From the NCBI GenBank assembly GCA_030611885.1, contig JAUWOY010000002.1, forward strand, positions 1 to 64,000: DNA of 64,000 bases, given 5' to 3'. This document shows, one piece after another, positions 39,761 to 48,627 of this stretch. The notes beneath the pieces are model-generated. The model was not told the origin of the DNA, ran no database searches, and saw nothing but the letters and a program-made list of their open reading frames with translations. The stretch comes from Chloroflexota bacterium. Lineage in GTDB: Bacteria; Chloroflexota; Anaerolineae; VGOG01. Each line of letters starts with the position of its first letter. Within the stretch, counting starts at the first letter, position 1. Made by a program: the position numbers and the translations under genes.

Positions 39761-40306
39761 TCAGGTGTTTATAGCTAGTTCGCCGGGTAGCGTATCGTGA
39801 TCCTCTACTAACCCGCGCAGTCCAAACAGGTACCAGAATTTCCCACCTGTGAGATCTAGGCACACAAACACATGCATATAGTACGGACGCGAAGGCAGGA
39901 GGAAATATGAACTCCACTCACGGAACTCATTCACGAAGTTCGAATCAGTGAACGATCGCGCCATTGATTGGAGGTTACCGACATAGGACGAAATCCCTAT
40001 GATCACCCTCTGATCATCAGGATGTTCATAAAAGGTATCTATGCGACGACCGGCGTCTTGAGCCGTCTTCACCATGGTGAGGGCTGCAATCGCTATCTTT
40101 TCCGCTACTGAAGGACTGGTCAAGGCGCGCATAATACTTGGGTAGGAACGTGGGACGCTTCCATGCTGTTCCCAAGCCCTAGCAGATTCCTCTGCTCTCT
40201 TCTGTACAGTAGAAACCGGTCCTTGCAAAGCACCCGGCGAGTCTCTTAACACTTGCGGTGGTTCAGGCCATGAAGAAATGCTGAAATCGCGCTGGCGGGT
40301 GTTCAT
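39761..40306 (-). CDS. Hypothetical protein, first cassette gene after the attI-like region
   Basis: RBS aaaggagag upstream; no recognised family. Confidence 0.65.
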   Translation of the reverse strand: MNTRQRDFSISSWPEPPQVLRDSPGALQGPVSTVQKRAEESARAWEQHGSVPRSYPSIMRALTSPSVAEKIAIAALTMVKTAQDAGRRIDTFYEHPDDQRVIIGISSYVGNLQSMARSFTDSNFVNEFREWSSYFLLPSRPYYMHVFVCLDLTGGKFWYLFGLRGLVEDHDTLPGELAINT

Positions 40307-40386
40307 GTTTTGCTCTCCTTTCTCTTGCGCCGCTTAGCGACTGATAAAGCGGGATGGCGGTAAACGCTCGCTTCACGCAACTGGCG

Positions 40387-40393
40387 GCATAAC
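40387..40393 (-). other. Candidate attI recombination point (GTTATGC, followed by CGCC)
   Basis: Lies between intI remnant and first cassette gene. Confidence 0.4.
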
Positions 40394-40468
40394 TATTTCT
40401 TATACGGAATCTGTCTTCCCCCGCTATTTCGGTACCTTAGACGGAATCCGCCTAAACAATCCACAGGG

Positions 40469-40497
40469 TTGCATTTACGGAAATCCTCTTGTATAAT
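40469..40497 (+). promoter_or_regulatory. Putative PintI promoter (TTGCAT-N17-TATAAT)
   Basis: Hexamers and 17-bp spacer read directly; faces intI remnant. Confidence 0.6.
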
Positions 40498-40546
40498 AAC
40501 TCCATGCGCACTCTTTTGGCGTATGCCCATGGTCGCCTTACCAGAC

Positions 40547-40575
40547 ATTATAGCAGAACAACCACAACCTGTCAA
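40547..40575 (-). promoter_or_regulatory. Putative cassette promoter Pc (TTGACA-N17-TATAAT, perfect consensus)
   Basis: Minus strand TTGACAggttgtggttgttctgcTATAAT, faces the cassettes. Confidence 0.75.
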
Positions 40576-40591
40576 GACCGGAGAAACCCCG

Positions 40592-40795
40592 ATGGAACCA
40601 AGACCCAAGAAACTCCTCGATCAGGTCCGTGACGCCATCCGCCTCAAACACTATTCCATTCGCACCGAGCAGGCCTACATCGGCTGGATCAAACGCTACA
40701 TCTTCTTTCACGATGTCCGCCATCCGGCCGAAATGGGCGTTGCTCCAGGCGACGGATTTGATAATCCGTCGCGAGCGAGAGAATGTCACCGCTGA
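40592..40795 (+). pseudogene. 3'-truncated integron integrase (tyrosine recombinase) N-terminus
   Basis: KKLLDQVRDAIRLKHYSIRTEQAYIGWIKRYIFFHDVRHPAEMG closely resembles the IntI N-terminal domain; catalytic domain missing. Confidence 0.8.
40749..40772. repeat. Perfect 10-bp-stem hairpin at the intI truncation point
   Basis: gcgacggatt-tgat-aatccgtcgc. Confidence 0.85.
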
Positions 40796-40799
40796 GGCG

Positions 40800-42344
40800 A
40801 TGGGTATGAAGCTTTCTAACTTGCTAACCGCTCTATCTCACAAGCAAGTCCACGGTCGCGTGGATGTGGAAATCAAGGGGCTGGCTCAGGACTCGCGCCA
40901 GGTCACGCCCGGCGATCTTTTCGTGGCCATCAAGGGCCTCGATGCCGACGGCCACGATTTCATCCCCGATGCGATTCGGCGGGGGGCGGTGGCCGTCGTC
41001 GGTGAACGTGAGACGAGCATCTCGGTTCCCTACGTTCTCGTCCCCGATTCCCGCCAGGCTCTCGCTCACCTGGCTGCTGCCTTCCACGGCCACCCGGCCC
41101 GCAAGCTGCGTGTCATCGGCGTCACCGGCACCGACGGCAAGACCACCACCGTCGAGCTGATCCGAAGCATCCTGGCCGCCGCGGGCCACAAGACGGGGAT
41201 GATCAGCACCGTGGAGGCCCTCATCGGCGACGAGCACTACGAGACCGGCCTTCACACTACTACCCCCGATGCGCTCCAGGTGCAGGGATTCCTGGAGCAG
41301 ATGGTGGTTGCTGGTACGGAGTACGCTGTCCTGGAGGCCACCTCCCACGGCTTGGCCCAGCATCGGGTCACGGCCTGCGATTTCGACGTGGCGGTGGCTA
41401 CCAACATCACCCACGAGCACCTGGACTACCACAAGACCTACGAGGACTATCGGGAGGCCAAAGCCCGCCTCTTCCGCGACCTGGCCAGCTCCTTCCGCAA
41501 GCCCGACATGCCGAAAACCTCCATCCTCAACGCTGATGATTCCTCTTTTGAGTACCTGCGCCCAGTCCCCGCTGACCGTTATCTCACCTACGGCCTGGAG
41601 CGGTCAGCGGACGTCACGGCCCGAGACATCGTGTTCGAGCCGGCAGGCACGACTTTCACTGCCGTAATGCCTCAGGGGGAGTTCGCGGTGCGGACAGAGC
41701 TTCCCGGCCCTTTCAACGTCTACAACATCCTGGCGGCCATCGCTGTTGGTGTTTCGCAGGCGGTTCCCTTCGAGGCCATGAGGGAGGGGATTGAAGCTTT
41801 GCGAGGGGTGCCGGGGCGCATGGAGCGCATCGTCCTGGGGCAGGATTTTACGGCCATCGTGGACTTCGCCCACACGCCCAATGCTCTCCGACGAGCGCTG
41901 GAGACGGCGCGCGGGTTGACCGATGGCCGGGTCATCGTCGTCTTCGGCTGCGCGGGGCTGAGGGACGTGGCTAAGCGGCCGATGATGGGAGAAATCGCCG
42001 CGAAACTGGCCGACCGCGTGGTCATCACGGCTGAGGATCCACGCACCGAGGACCTGGACGCCATCATGGCTCAAATCGCAGTCGGCTGCGAAAGGGCGGG
42101 GCGTCGGGAAGGGCAGGGTTACTGGCGGATTGGCGATCGTGGAGAGGCCATTGAATTCGCGGTGAAAATGGCCCGAGCCGGCGACCTGGTGATCGTCACC
42201 GGCAAGGGCCATGAGCGGACGATGTGTTTTAGGACGACGGAGTATCCCTGGGACGACCGGGAGGCAGTGAGAGAGGCACTAAATCCGAAATCCGAAATCC
42301 GAAATCGGAAATCGGCTCAGCCGTCTTTGCGGGACCAGTCGTAG
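40800..42344 (+). CDS. murE: UDP-MurNAc-tripeptide synthetase-like Mur ligase
   Basis: GVTGTDGKTTTVELI, LEATSHGLAQHRV, DFAHTPNALRRAL, GKGHERT. Confidence 0.9.
   Translation: MGMKLSNLLTALSHKQVHGRVDVEIKGLAQDSRQVTPGDLFVAIKGLDADGHDFIPDAIRRGAVAVVGERETSISVPYVLVPDSRQALAHLAAAFHGHPARKLRVIGVTGTDGKTTTVELIRSILAAAGHKTGMISTVEALIGDEHYETGLHTTTPDALQVQGFLEQMVVAGTEYAVLEATSHGLAQHRVTACDFDVAVATNITHEHLDYHKTYEDYREAKARLFRDLASSFRKPDMPKTSILNADDSSFEYLRPVPADRYLTYGLERSADVTARDIVFEPAGTTFTAVMPQGEFAVRTELPGPFNVYNILAAIAVGVSQAVPFEAMREGIEALRGVPGRMERIVLGQDFTAIVDFAHTPNALRRALETARGLTDGRVIVVFGCAGLRDVAKRPMMGEIAAKLADRVVITAEDPRTEDLDAIMAQIAVGCERAGRREGQGYWRIGDRGEAIEFAVKMARAGDLVIVTGKGHERTMCFRTTEYPWDDREAVREALNPKSEIRNRKSAQPSLRDQS
42281..42315. 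repeat. Heptamer tandem repeat (aaatccg)n at the murE 3' end
   Basis: aaatccgaaatccgaaatccgaaatcggaaatcgg. Confidence 0.9.
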
Positions 42345-42772
42345 GGTATCTCGTCGGTGTGAGCAGGCAGGCGGTATTCGTCTGGCTGCTCGTAGTTGTA
42401 GAGTTCGGTGGGCACGTTGACGATGAGGGCCATCTCCGGGCTGATGCCCTTGAAGCCGTGCATCACACCGGGCGGGATTTTGAGCAGCGTGGCGTTCTGC
42501 TGGCCCATGAAGAACTCGTTCACCTCGCCGTGGGTGGGCGATCCTTCGCGTCCGTCGTACAGCACCACCTTGGCCATGCCGTGGACGCAAATGAAGTGGT
42601 CGGTCTGGATTCTGTGATAATGCCAGCCCTTGACCACGCCAGGGTAGACGGCGGTGATATAGACCTGGCCAAATCTCTCGTACTCCTCCCAGTCGGAGCG
42701 TAGCATCTCCATTAGGTAGCCCCGCTCGTCGGGGATGTGTCGCAGTTTGCGTACTTTGACGCCGTCAATCAT
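42317..42772 (-). CDS. dTDP-4-dehydrorhamnose 3,5-epimerase-like (RmlC family)
   Basis: RGYLMEMLRSDW...VKGWHYHRIQTDHFICVHGMAKVVLYDGR...PPGVMHGF. Confidence 0.8.
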   Translation of the reverse strand: MIDGVKVRKLRHIPDERGYLMEMLRSDWEEYERFGQVYITAVYPGVVKGWHYHRIQTDHFICVHGMAKVVLYDGREGSPTHGEVNEFFMGQQNATLLKIPPGVMHGFKGISPEMALIVNVPTELYNYEQPDEYRLPAHTDEIPYDWSRKDG

Positions 42773-42799
42773 GAGAACCTCCTTGACGTGATCTCGCGA

Positions 42800-42960
42800 A
42801 TTTGGAGGATAGAAAGCACGGATCGCTGTCAACGGATTTTTTGAACGGATTGAACGGAAAATGCCATGTGCGGAGTTCCAATCCGTTCAATTCGTTCCCG
42901 GAATCCGTTGACAGTAACCCTCATTCCCCGCTTTGACGTGCTGTGGAATATTTTAGATCC
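42800..42960. repeat. Element C copy 2 (inverted), ctgtcaacggatt...aatccgttgacag
   Basis: Reverse complement shares agcacgtcaaagcgggg..ctgtcaacggattccgggaacgaattgaacggattgg with 34208-34342. Confidence 0.7.
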
Positions 42961-43030
42961 GGAGCGCAGGCGCAAGCCTGCATCTGGGGCGGGCTTGCGT
43001 CCGCACTCCGGCGAGGTTTGAGCTCAGCCA

Positions 43031-43720
43031 ATGACAACTTCTGATGAAAACGATAACCGATTAGACAAGGCCCTGACAGTCCACCAACTCCTGATCGAGG
43101 AGTACGGCCAGCGAGAGTGGTACCCCCGCCTCGATCCGCTGAGCGAATTGATTTTTACCATCCTCTCCCAGAACACTTCCGACGTCAACCGCGATCGAGC
43201 CTGGAATCGCCTGAAGGAAAGATTCCCCACCTGGGAGGCTGTGCTGGCCGCCGACGCAGCCGAGATCGCTGAGACCATCCGGCCGGGAGGTCTGGCCAAC
43301 GTGAAGTCGCCGCGCATCCAGGAGGCCCTGCGAGCTATCAAGCAGGAGCAGGGCGAGTTTACCCTGGACTTCCTGGCCGAGATGGGTGTTAACGAGGCCA
43401 GGCGGTGGCTGACTGCGCTCAGCGGCGTAGGCCCTAAGACAGCCGCCATCGTGCTCCTCTTCTCTCTGGGCAGGCCAGTCTTCCCGGTAGACACCCATGT
43501 TCACAGGGTGAGCCGCCGCCTGGGTCTCATCGGCCCCAAAACTTCTCGTGAGCAGGCCCACGAGATTTTGGAAGAGTTGCTCCCTCCCGAAATCTACTAC
43601 ACCTTCCACCTCAACCTCATCGCCCACGGGCGAGAGGTCTGCAAGTCCCAGCGACCTCTCTGCGCCACTTGCATCCTCCGAGAGCATTGCGGCTATTATC
43701 AGACCATCCGCGTCAGTTGA
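43031..43720 (+). CDS. nth: Endonuclease III family DNA glycosylase
   Basis: ILSQNTSDVNRDRAWNRL, LSGVGPKTAAIVLLF, VDTHVHRVSRRLGL; C-terminal CxxxxxxCxxCxxxxxC. Confidence 0.9.
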   Translation: MTTSDENDNRLDKALTVHQLLIEEYGQREWYPRLDPLSELIFTILSQNTSDVNRDRAWNRLKERFPTWEAVLAADAAEIAETIRPGGLANVKSPRIQEALRAIKQEQGEFTLDFLAEMGVNEARRWLTALSGVGPKTAAIVLLFSLGRPVFPVDTHVHRVSRRLGLIGPKTSREQAHEILEELLPPEIYYTFHLNLIAHGREVCKSQRPLCATCILREHCGYYQTIRVS

Positions 43721-43753
43721 TCGCTACCTGTGAGCCTTGGAGTTTTGAAGAGG

Positions 43754-43960
43754 TCAATGCGCACAGGGAAGAGGGAGGCTGGCAATATACAGCGGGGTGG
43801 GGTATCCTCGCATCTTGCGGATGCGAAGCGAGGGGTGAAAGGGTGGATGTTCGGCGCCTTGCTGGAAGAGCTTAAACGTCTGTCGGACTTTTCTCTTGGT
43901 ATGGGCGGGGAGTTCAGCGTAAGCCTCCCAGAATGTTTTCAGGGGGCGGTAGCGAGTCAT
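43754..43960 (-). pseudogene. RelE/ParE-like toxin, 3' end replaced
   Basis: FWEAYAELPAHTKRKVRQTFKLFQQGAEHPPFHPSLRIRKMRGYP then runs into sbcC-3'-like sequence. Confidence 0.55.
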
Positions 43961-44214
43961 TGGGCATCCAGGAAGTCAAGCATCTCATCCATCGAGTCAA
44001 AGGTGCGGAATTGACCCTGGGCAGCGGCCTCGTCTGCGGCCCGTTCCATTGCCTGCCACTGTTCCGTCCAAAAATATGCTTGCTTAGTCTCGACCGCCAA
44101 CTCGCGGCTCGCTCTCAGCATTTCGCGGTAGATGTCGTAGCTCAACAATACTTCGCGAGGGACACCCTGTTGGTCATGAAAGGTTTTGACAGTTGACAAT
44201 TGGATATTACTCAT
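43957..44214 (-). CDS. Antitoxin-like protein overlapping the toxin start
   Basis: ATGA-type overlap with toxin gene; RBS ggaggcaacg. Confidence 0.6.
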   Translation of the reverse strand: MSNIQLSTVKTFHDQQGVPREVLLSYDIYREMLRASRELAVETKQAYFWTEQWQAMERAADEAAAQGQFRTFDSMDEMLDFLDAQ

Positions 44215-44280
44215 CGTTGCCTCCTGCTTACGTGCACGTTTACCAGAAAACTCATAGTTTAGTCCGGAGTTACGCAGTTC

Positions 44281-44380
44281 GCCGGCTGAGTAGGAGCAGA
44301 GCGACGTATCGAAGCCAAGAACGGGTCTTGCAGTCGCCGCTCGCCCTGGTTTCGATACGCTGGCGCTACTCAACCGACGG
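44281..44380. repeat. Palindromic dispersed element family B copy 2
   Basis: gagtaggagcagagcgacgtatcgaagcc...ggtttcgatacgctggcgctactcaacc. Confidence 0.8.
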
Positions 44381-44443
44381 GCTCGCTATTGACTGCGTAA
44401 CTCCTGTTTAGTATACTGTGAGATTGAATCTCTGTCAAGATAG

Positions 44444-46993
44444 TCAGTTGATCACTACCTGCGAGCCCTGGGGGGTTTTGAAGACGTCAATGCGCACGGG
44501 GAAGGCGTCCCTCAGCTCCTCGATGTGGGTGATGACCAGGATGCGCTTGAAATCCTCCTGGATGGAGTTGATGGCCTCTACCAATCGCTCCCGCCCCTGG
44601 GCGTCCTGGGTGCCGAAGCCCTCGTCAATGACCAGGGTTTGCAGCCTGGCCCCAGCACGGCGGGCCAGTAGTTTAGACAGGGCGATGCGGATGGCAAAGT
44701 TGACCCGAAAACTCTCTCCTCCACTGTAGAGTTCATAGCTGCGAGTGCCCAACTCGTCGGAGATTTTGATGGCCAGCGTTTCCACGGTGTCACCTTTGAG
44801 GGTCTCCCGCTGGGTCTCGAAGCGCACGTGCATACGCCCGTCGGTCATCCGCGCCAAAAGCCTGTTGGCCTCGTCCTCGATCTCAGGGATCGCGCTCTCG
44901 ATGATCATGGCTTGCAGGCCCTTCTTGCCGAAGGCCAGCCTCAGCTCGTCGTAGATGGCCTTCTCCTCGGCCACCTGGCGTCTTTCCTTGAGCTTCTTCT
45001 CCCGCTCCCTGGTCAAGTACTCGCAGTAGTCCAGCTTTTGCCTGGCCGCCCCCAGCACCTGGCGGGCGCGAGCTTCCTTACCTCGTAGCTCATCCACCTC
45101 CTTGCTCTTTCCCTCTAACTGGGTGACTAGCTTGGGCAACTGTGTCAACTCCTGAGCTAGTGCTTCTTTTTTGGCCAGGTCGGCGGCTAAGGTCTCTTGC
45201 CAGCGAGCCTTATTATTGCGTAGCCGTTCCAGGTTAGCTCGCTCTTCGTCAACGCGGTCCAGGGCTGCCTTCAGCTTGGCTTGGTCTTCCTCGAAGCGGC
45301 TGAGGAGTTCGAGGTCTCGCCGAACCTCCTGGTGGGCCTCAGGATCGTAGCCCAGTTCCTCGATTTGTCCTAAGAGCTCCGCTAATTCGGCGTGTTCGGC
45401 CTCGGCGTATTTTTCGTGGGTCAAGCGCTCGTCCAATTCGGCCAGCTTCTCCCGCTGTTTGACTAGCTCCTCAGCCGCTCCTTCCGCCTCGGCCAGGCTC
45501 TTCTCCAGAGTCGCCTCCTGCTTCTGCAGGGTCACCTTGGTCGAAAGCTCCCGCCCGATGGCCTCGATCTCCTGCTCCAATGCCTGGCTCCGGGCTGCCA
45601 GCTCTTCGATCCTGGCTTGATTGGCCTGGTAAAGGGCATCGCTTTCCGTCATCTCGGACGTGAATTGCTCCACGAGCCGGACCCTGTCCCCTTCCGAAAG
45701 CCCCTGGCCGCACAAGGGGCAGTGGGCTTCGGCAGCTTGTAGAAGTTCGCTTTTCTCCTGGAGGGAATCCATTTCGCTCTTGAGCTGCTCGTTTCGCGTC
45801 TTGAGGCTGGCGTTCTCGTTGGATAGCTCTCTTATCTCCTGCTGTTTGGCCTCCCGTTCGCTCTCTCGCTGGACCAGGTGCTCCAGTTCAGCCCGAACCC
45901 TTACCAGTTCCGCCTCCAGCGCTTCCAACTTTTGGGCCATAGCCGAAAGCTCTCCCACCTTTTCCGAACAGAGGCGCTGCTCCAGAGTCAAGGCGTGTTT
46001 GGCTTCGGCGATGGTGGCCTCCAACCGGCCCTTGCGCTCGTTTAGCTTCACCAATTGCGCTAGCTTCTCGTTCAGCGCCTCGTGGAGTTGCCGAGCCGCA
46101 GTCAGGGCGGCGAAGCCCTGCTCGATGAACTCCCTCTCACCGATGACCGCCTCGTACTCGGCCAGTCGCTCCTCGCAGGCAGCCATCTGCTCCCTGATTT
46201 CGGCCAGCTCTCGCTCCCCCTGGGCCAGCCGCGCCGAGAGTTCCTCGATATGGGCCCGTTTGAGATCCAGTTCCTTCCACTCCTCTCGCAGCTTGCGCAG
46301 TTCCTCTTCGGCCCCTCGCAAGGTGACATTCAAGTTCTCAACGTCAGCCTGGGCCTGTTTTAACTCCTCCTCGTATTCCGGCTTTCGTTCCAGCTCCCGC
46401 TCCATCTCTCGAATCTGCGCTGCGATTTGTTCGACTTCGCTTTTCCTGGCCTTAGCCCGCTCTTTGGCTAGCTCTTCGTACTGATCGTAGAGGGAGAGGC
46501 CCAGGATGTCGCCCAGGATGCGCTTGCGCTCGCCAGGGGGCTTGACGGTGAACTCGTCGGCGCGCCCCTGCAAGAGGAAGGCCGAATTGATGAAAGTCTC
46601 GTAGTCCATGCGCAGGGTCCTGTTGATGCGGGCCTGGGTCTGGCGAATGGTGGGTTCGGTGAGGGGGCGGAAGAGGTCGCCGTCGCGCACCTGCAGCTCC
46701 AGGGAACTCCGCCCGCGCCCGCGGCTGTCCCGCTTGCGGATGACCCGGTAGCGGTTCTCGCCGAGAGCGAACTCGAACTCCACCTCCATCTCCCTCTGGC
46801 CCAGGCGGATAAGCTCGTCATCGCGTTTAGCGCGAGCCTTGCCCCACAGCGCCCAGGTGATGGCATCCAGCAGGGCCGACTTGCCGTGGCCGTTGTCCCC
46901 GGCCAGGCAGGCCAGGTGGATGCCAGAGAAATCCAGAGAATCGAGCTCGCGGTAACACATGAAATTACGCAACTGAAGTTTGAGCGGGATCAT
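44444..46993 (-). CDS. sbcC: SbcC/Rad50-type ATPase with zinc hook
   Basis: Walker A GDNGHGKSALLDAI, hook CPLCGQG, signature LYSGGESFRVNFAIRIALS, VIDEGFG. Confidence 0.92.
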   Translation of the reverse strand: MIPLKLQLRNFMCYRELDSLDFSGIHLACLAGDNGHGKSALLDAITWALWGKARAKRDDELIRLGQREMEVEFEFALGENRYRVIRKRDSRGRGRSSLELQVRDGDLFRPLTEPTIRQTQARINRTLRMDYETFINSAFLLQGRADEFTVKPPGERKRILGDILGLSLYDQYEELAKERAKARKSEVEQIAAQIREMERELERKPEYEEELKQAQADVENLNVTLRGAEEELRKLREEWKELDLKRAHIEELSARLAQGERELAEIREQMAACEERLAEYEAVIGEREFIEQGFAALTAARQLHEALNEKLAQLVKLNERKGRLEATIAEAKHALTLEQRLCSEKVGELSAMAQKLEALEAELVRVRAELEHLVQRESEREAKQQEIRELSNENASLKTRNEQLKSEMDSLQEKSELLQAAEAHCPLCGQGLSEGDRVRLVEQFTSEMTESDALYQANQARIEELAARSQALEQEIEAIGRELSTKVTLQKQEATLEKSLAEAEGAAEELVKQREKLAELDERLTHEKYAEAEHAELAELLGQIEELGYDPEAHQEVRRDLELLSRFEEDQAKLKAALDRVDEERANLERLRNNKARWQETLAADLAKKEALAQELTQLPKLVTQLEGKSKEVDELRGKEARARQVLGAARQKLDYCEYLTREREKKLKERRQVAEEKAIYDELRLAFGKKGLQAMIIESAIPEIEDEANRLLARMTDGRMHVRFETQRETLKGDTVETLAIKISDELGTRSYELYSGGESFRVNFAIRIALSKLLARRAGARLQTLVIDEGFGTQDAQGRERLVEAINSIQEDFKRILVITHIEELRDAFPVRIDVFKTPQGSQVVIN

Positions 46994-46999
46994 AACCAA

Positions 47000-47034
47000 A
47001 CCTCCAACTTCCAATTTCCAACTTCCAATCTCCA
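47000..47034. repeat. Heptamer tandem repeat (ttccaac/ctccaac)n upstream of sbcC
   Basis: cctccaacttccaatttccaacttccaatctcca; same unit as 27356-27460. Confidence 0.85.
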
Positions 47035-47091
47035 GTATGATACCATAGGATGGCGAAATACTCAAGTCAGGGCAGCTTTCCTGCTTCTTTC

Positions 47092-47120
47092 TTGACGAAA
47101 CCGAGATTTACTGGTATACT
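47092..47120 (+). promoter_or_regulatory. sigma70-like promoter upstream of thrC (TTGACG-N17-TATACT)
   Basis: Read directly. Confidence 0.6.
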
Positions 47121-47186
47121 CGCTAACGGAATACGGAATACGCAATACGCATCACTTGGAGTTACTTTACACCTACGGAGGCAACC

Positions 47187-48431
47187 ATGGATCACGTTTT
47201 GGGTCTAAAATGCGTCCTCTGCGGCGCGGAGTACGACGTTGACGAGGTGCTCTACGTTTGCCCCAAGCACGGCGACGAGGGCATGTTGGATGTCGTCTAC
47301 GACTATGAGCTCATCGGTCGGCGGCTGACCAGGGAGAGGTTAGCCGCCGATCCAACCAATTCCATCTGGCGCTACGCTGATTTGCTGCCCATCGCTGACC
47401 CCAGCCTCGCCCCGCCTCTGCAAGTGGGCTGGACGCCGCTGTATCGGGCCGAGCGGTTGGGGGAACGGCTGGGCCTTAAGCACCTCTGGATCAAGGACGA
47501 CGGCCGGGAGCCCACAGCCTCTCTCAAAGACCGGGCCAGCGCGGTGGGGGTGGTCAAGGCCCTGGAGCTGGGGCGCGAGATCATGACCTGTGCCTCCACG
47601 GGCAACGCCGCTTCGTCTTTGGCCGGCCTGGCAACCAGCGTGGGACTGACCACCTACATTTTCGTCCCCCATACGGCTCCCCAGGCCAAAGTGGCCCAAC
47701 TGCTCATCTTTGGGGCCAACGTGATCATGGTGGAGGGCACCTACGATCAGGCCTTCGACCTCTGCCTGGAGGCCTCCAAGGAATACGGCTGGTACAGCCG
47801 CAACACGGCCTACAATCCCTACCTCTCCGAGGGGAAGAAGACGGCCTCTTTGGAAATCTGTGAGCAACTGGGGTGGGAGGCGCCCGATCGGATGTTCGTC
47901 TCCGTGGGCGACGGCGGCATCATCGGCGGGCTTTGGAAGGGGCTCAAGGACCTGCGCGCCCTGGGCTTCATTGAAAAGATGCCGAAACTGATGGGCGTGC
48001 AGGCGGAGGGGGCAGCGCCTCTGGTCAGGGCCTGGCGAGAGGGGACGGAGGAGATCGAGCCCGTCGTCCTCAATACCCTGGCCGACAGCATCGCCGTGGG
48101 CGTGCCCCGCGACCGCATCAAGGCCCTGCGGGCGGTGCGGCAGACCGGCGGCGAGTTCGTGGCGGTGAGTGACGAGGAGATACTGGATGCCATGCGCGTC
48201 CTGGCGCGGCGGGCCGCCGTCTTCGCCGAACCCGCCGGGGCGGCGGGCTTCGCCGGCCTGGCGAAACTGGTGCGCGAGGGCCGGATTGACCCTGAGGAGC
48301 GCATCGTGGTGCTGGTCACCGGCAACGGCCTCAAGGACGTCGCCAGCGCCATCAAGGCCACCGGCCAACCTCACCTCATCGAGCCGACGATGGAGGACCT
48401 GAGGCGGTTAATGGGGAAGATAGGCGGGTAG
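47187..48431 (+). CDS. thrC: Threonine synthase
   Basis: PLYRAERLGERLGLKHLWIKDDGREPTASLKDRAS; PLP-enzyme fold II. Confidence 0.9.
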   Translation: MDHVLGLKCVLCGAEYDVDEVLYVCPKHGDEGMLDVVYDYELIGRRLTRERLAADPTNSIWRYADLLPIADPSLAPPLQVGWTPLYRAERLGERLGLKHLWIKDDGREPTASLKDRASAVGVVKALELGREIMTCASTGNAASSLAGLATSVGLTTYIFVPHTAPQAKVAQLLIFGANVIMVEGTYDQAFDLCLEASKEYGWYSRNTAYNPYLSEGKKTASLEICEQLGWEAPDRMFVSVGDGGIIGGLWKGLKDLRALGFIEKMPKLMGVQAEGAAPLVRAWREGTEEIEPVVLNTLADSIAVGVPRDRIKALRAVRQTGGEFVAVSDEEILDAMRVLARRAAVFAEPAGAAGFAGLAKLVREGRIDPEERIVVLVTGNGLKDVASAIKATGQPHLIEPTMEDLRRLMGKIGG

Positions 48432-48460
48432 GTTGGTCTTTTGGCTGGAGATGAGCGAGC

Positions 48461-48572
48461 GCTGATTGAGTAACCGTAGGTGTATCGAAATCAAGCGAGC
48501 GGGTCTGGCCGAGTGTCCCGCTTGGCTTCGATACGGCTCTCCGCTACGCTCCAAGCCTACTCAGCCGGCGCT
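48461..48572. repeat. Palindromic dispersed element family B copy 3 (degenerate)
   Basis: gctgattgagtaaccgtaggtgtatcgaaatcaagc...gcttcgatacggctc...ctactcagccggcgc. Confidence 0.7.
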
Positions 48573-48627
48573 TTCGCGAATGGCCGTTGCGCACAACAGA
48601 TCCGTAAATCCTGCGCATCCGTTGTTC

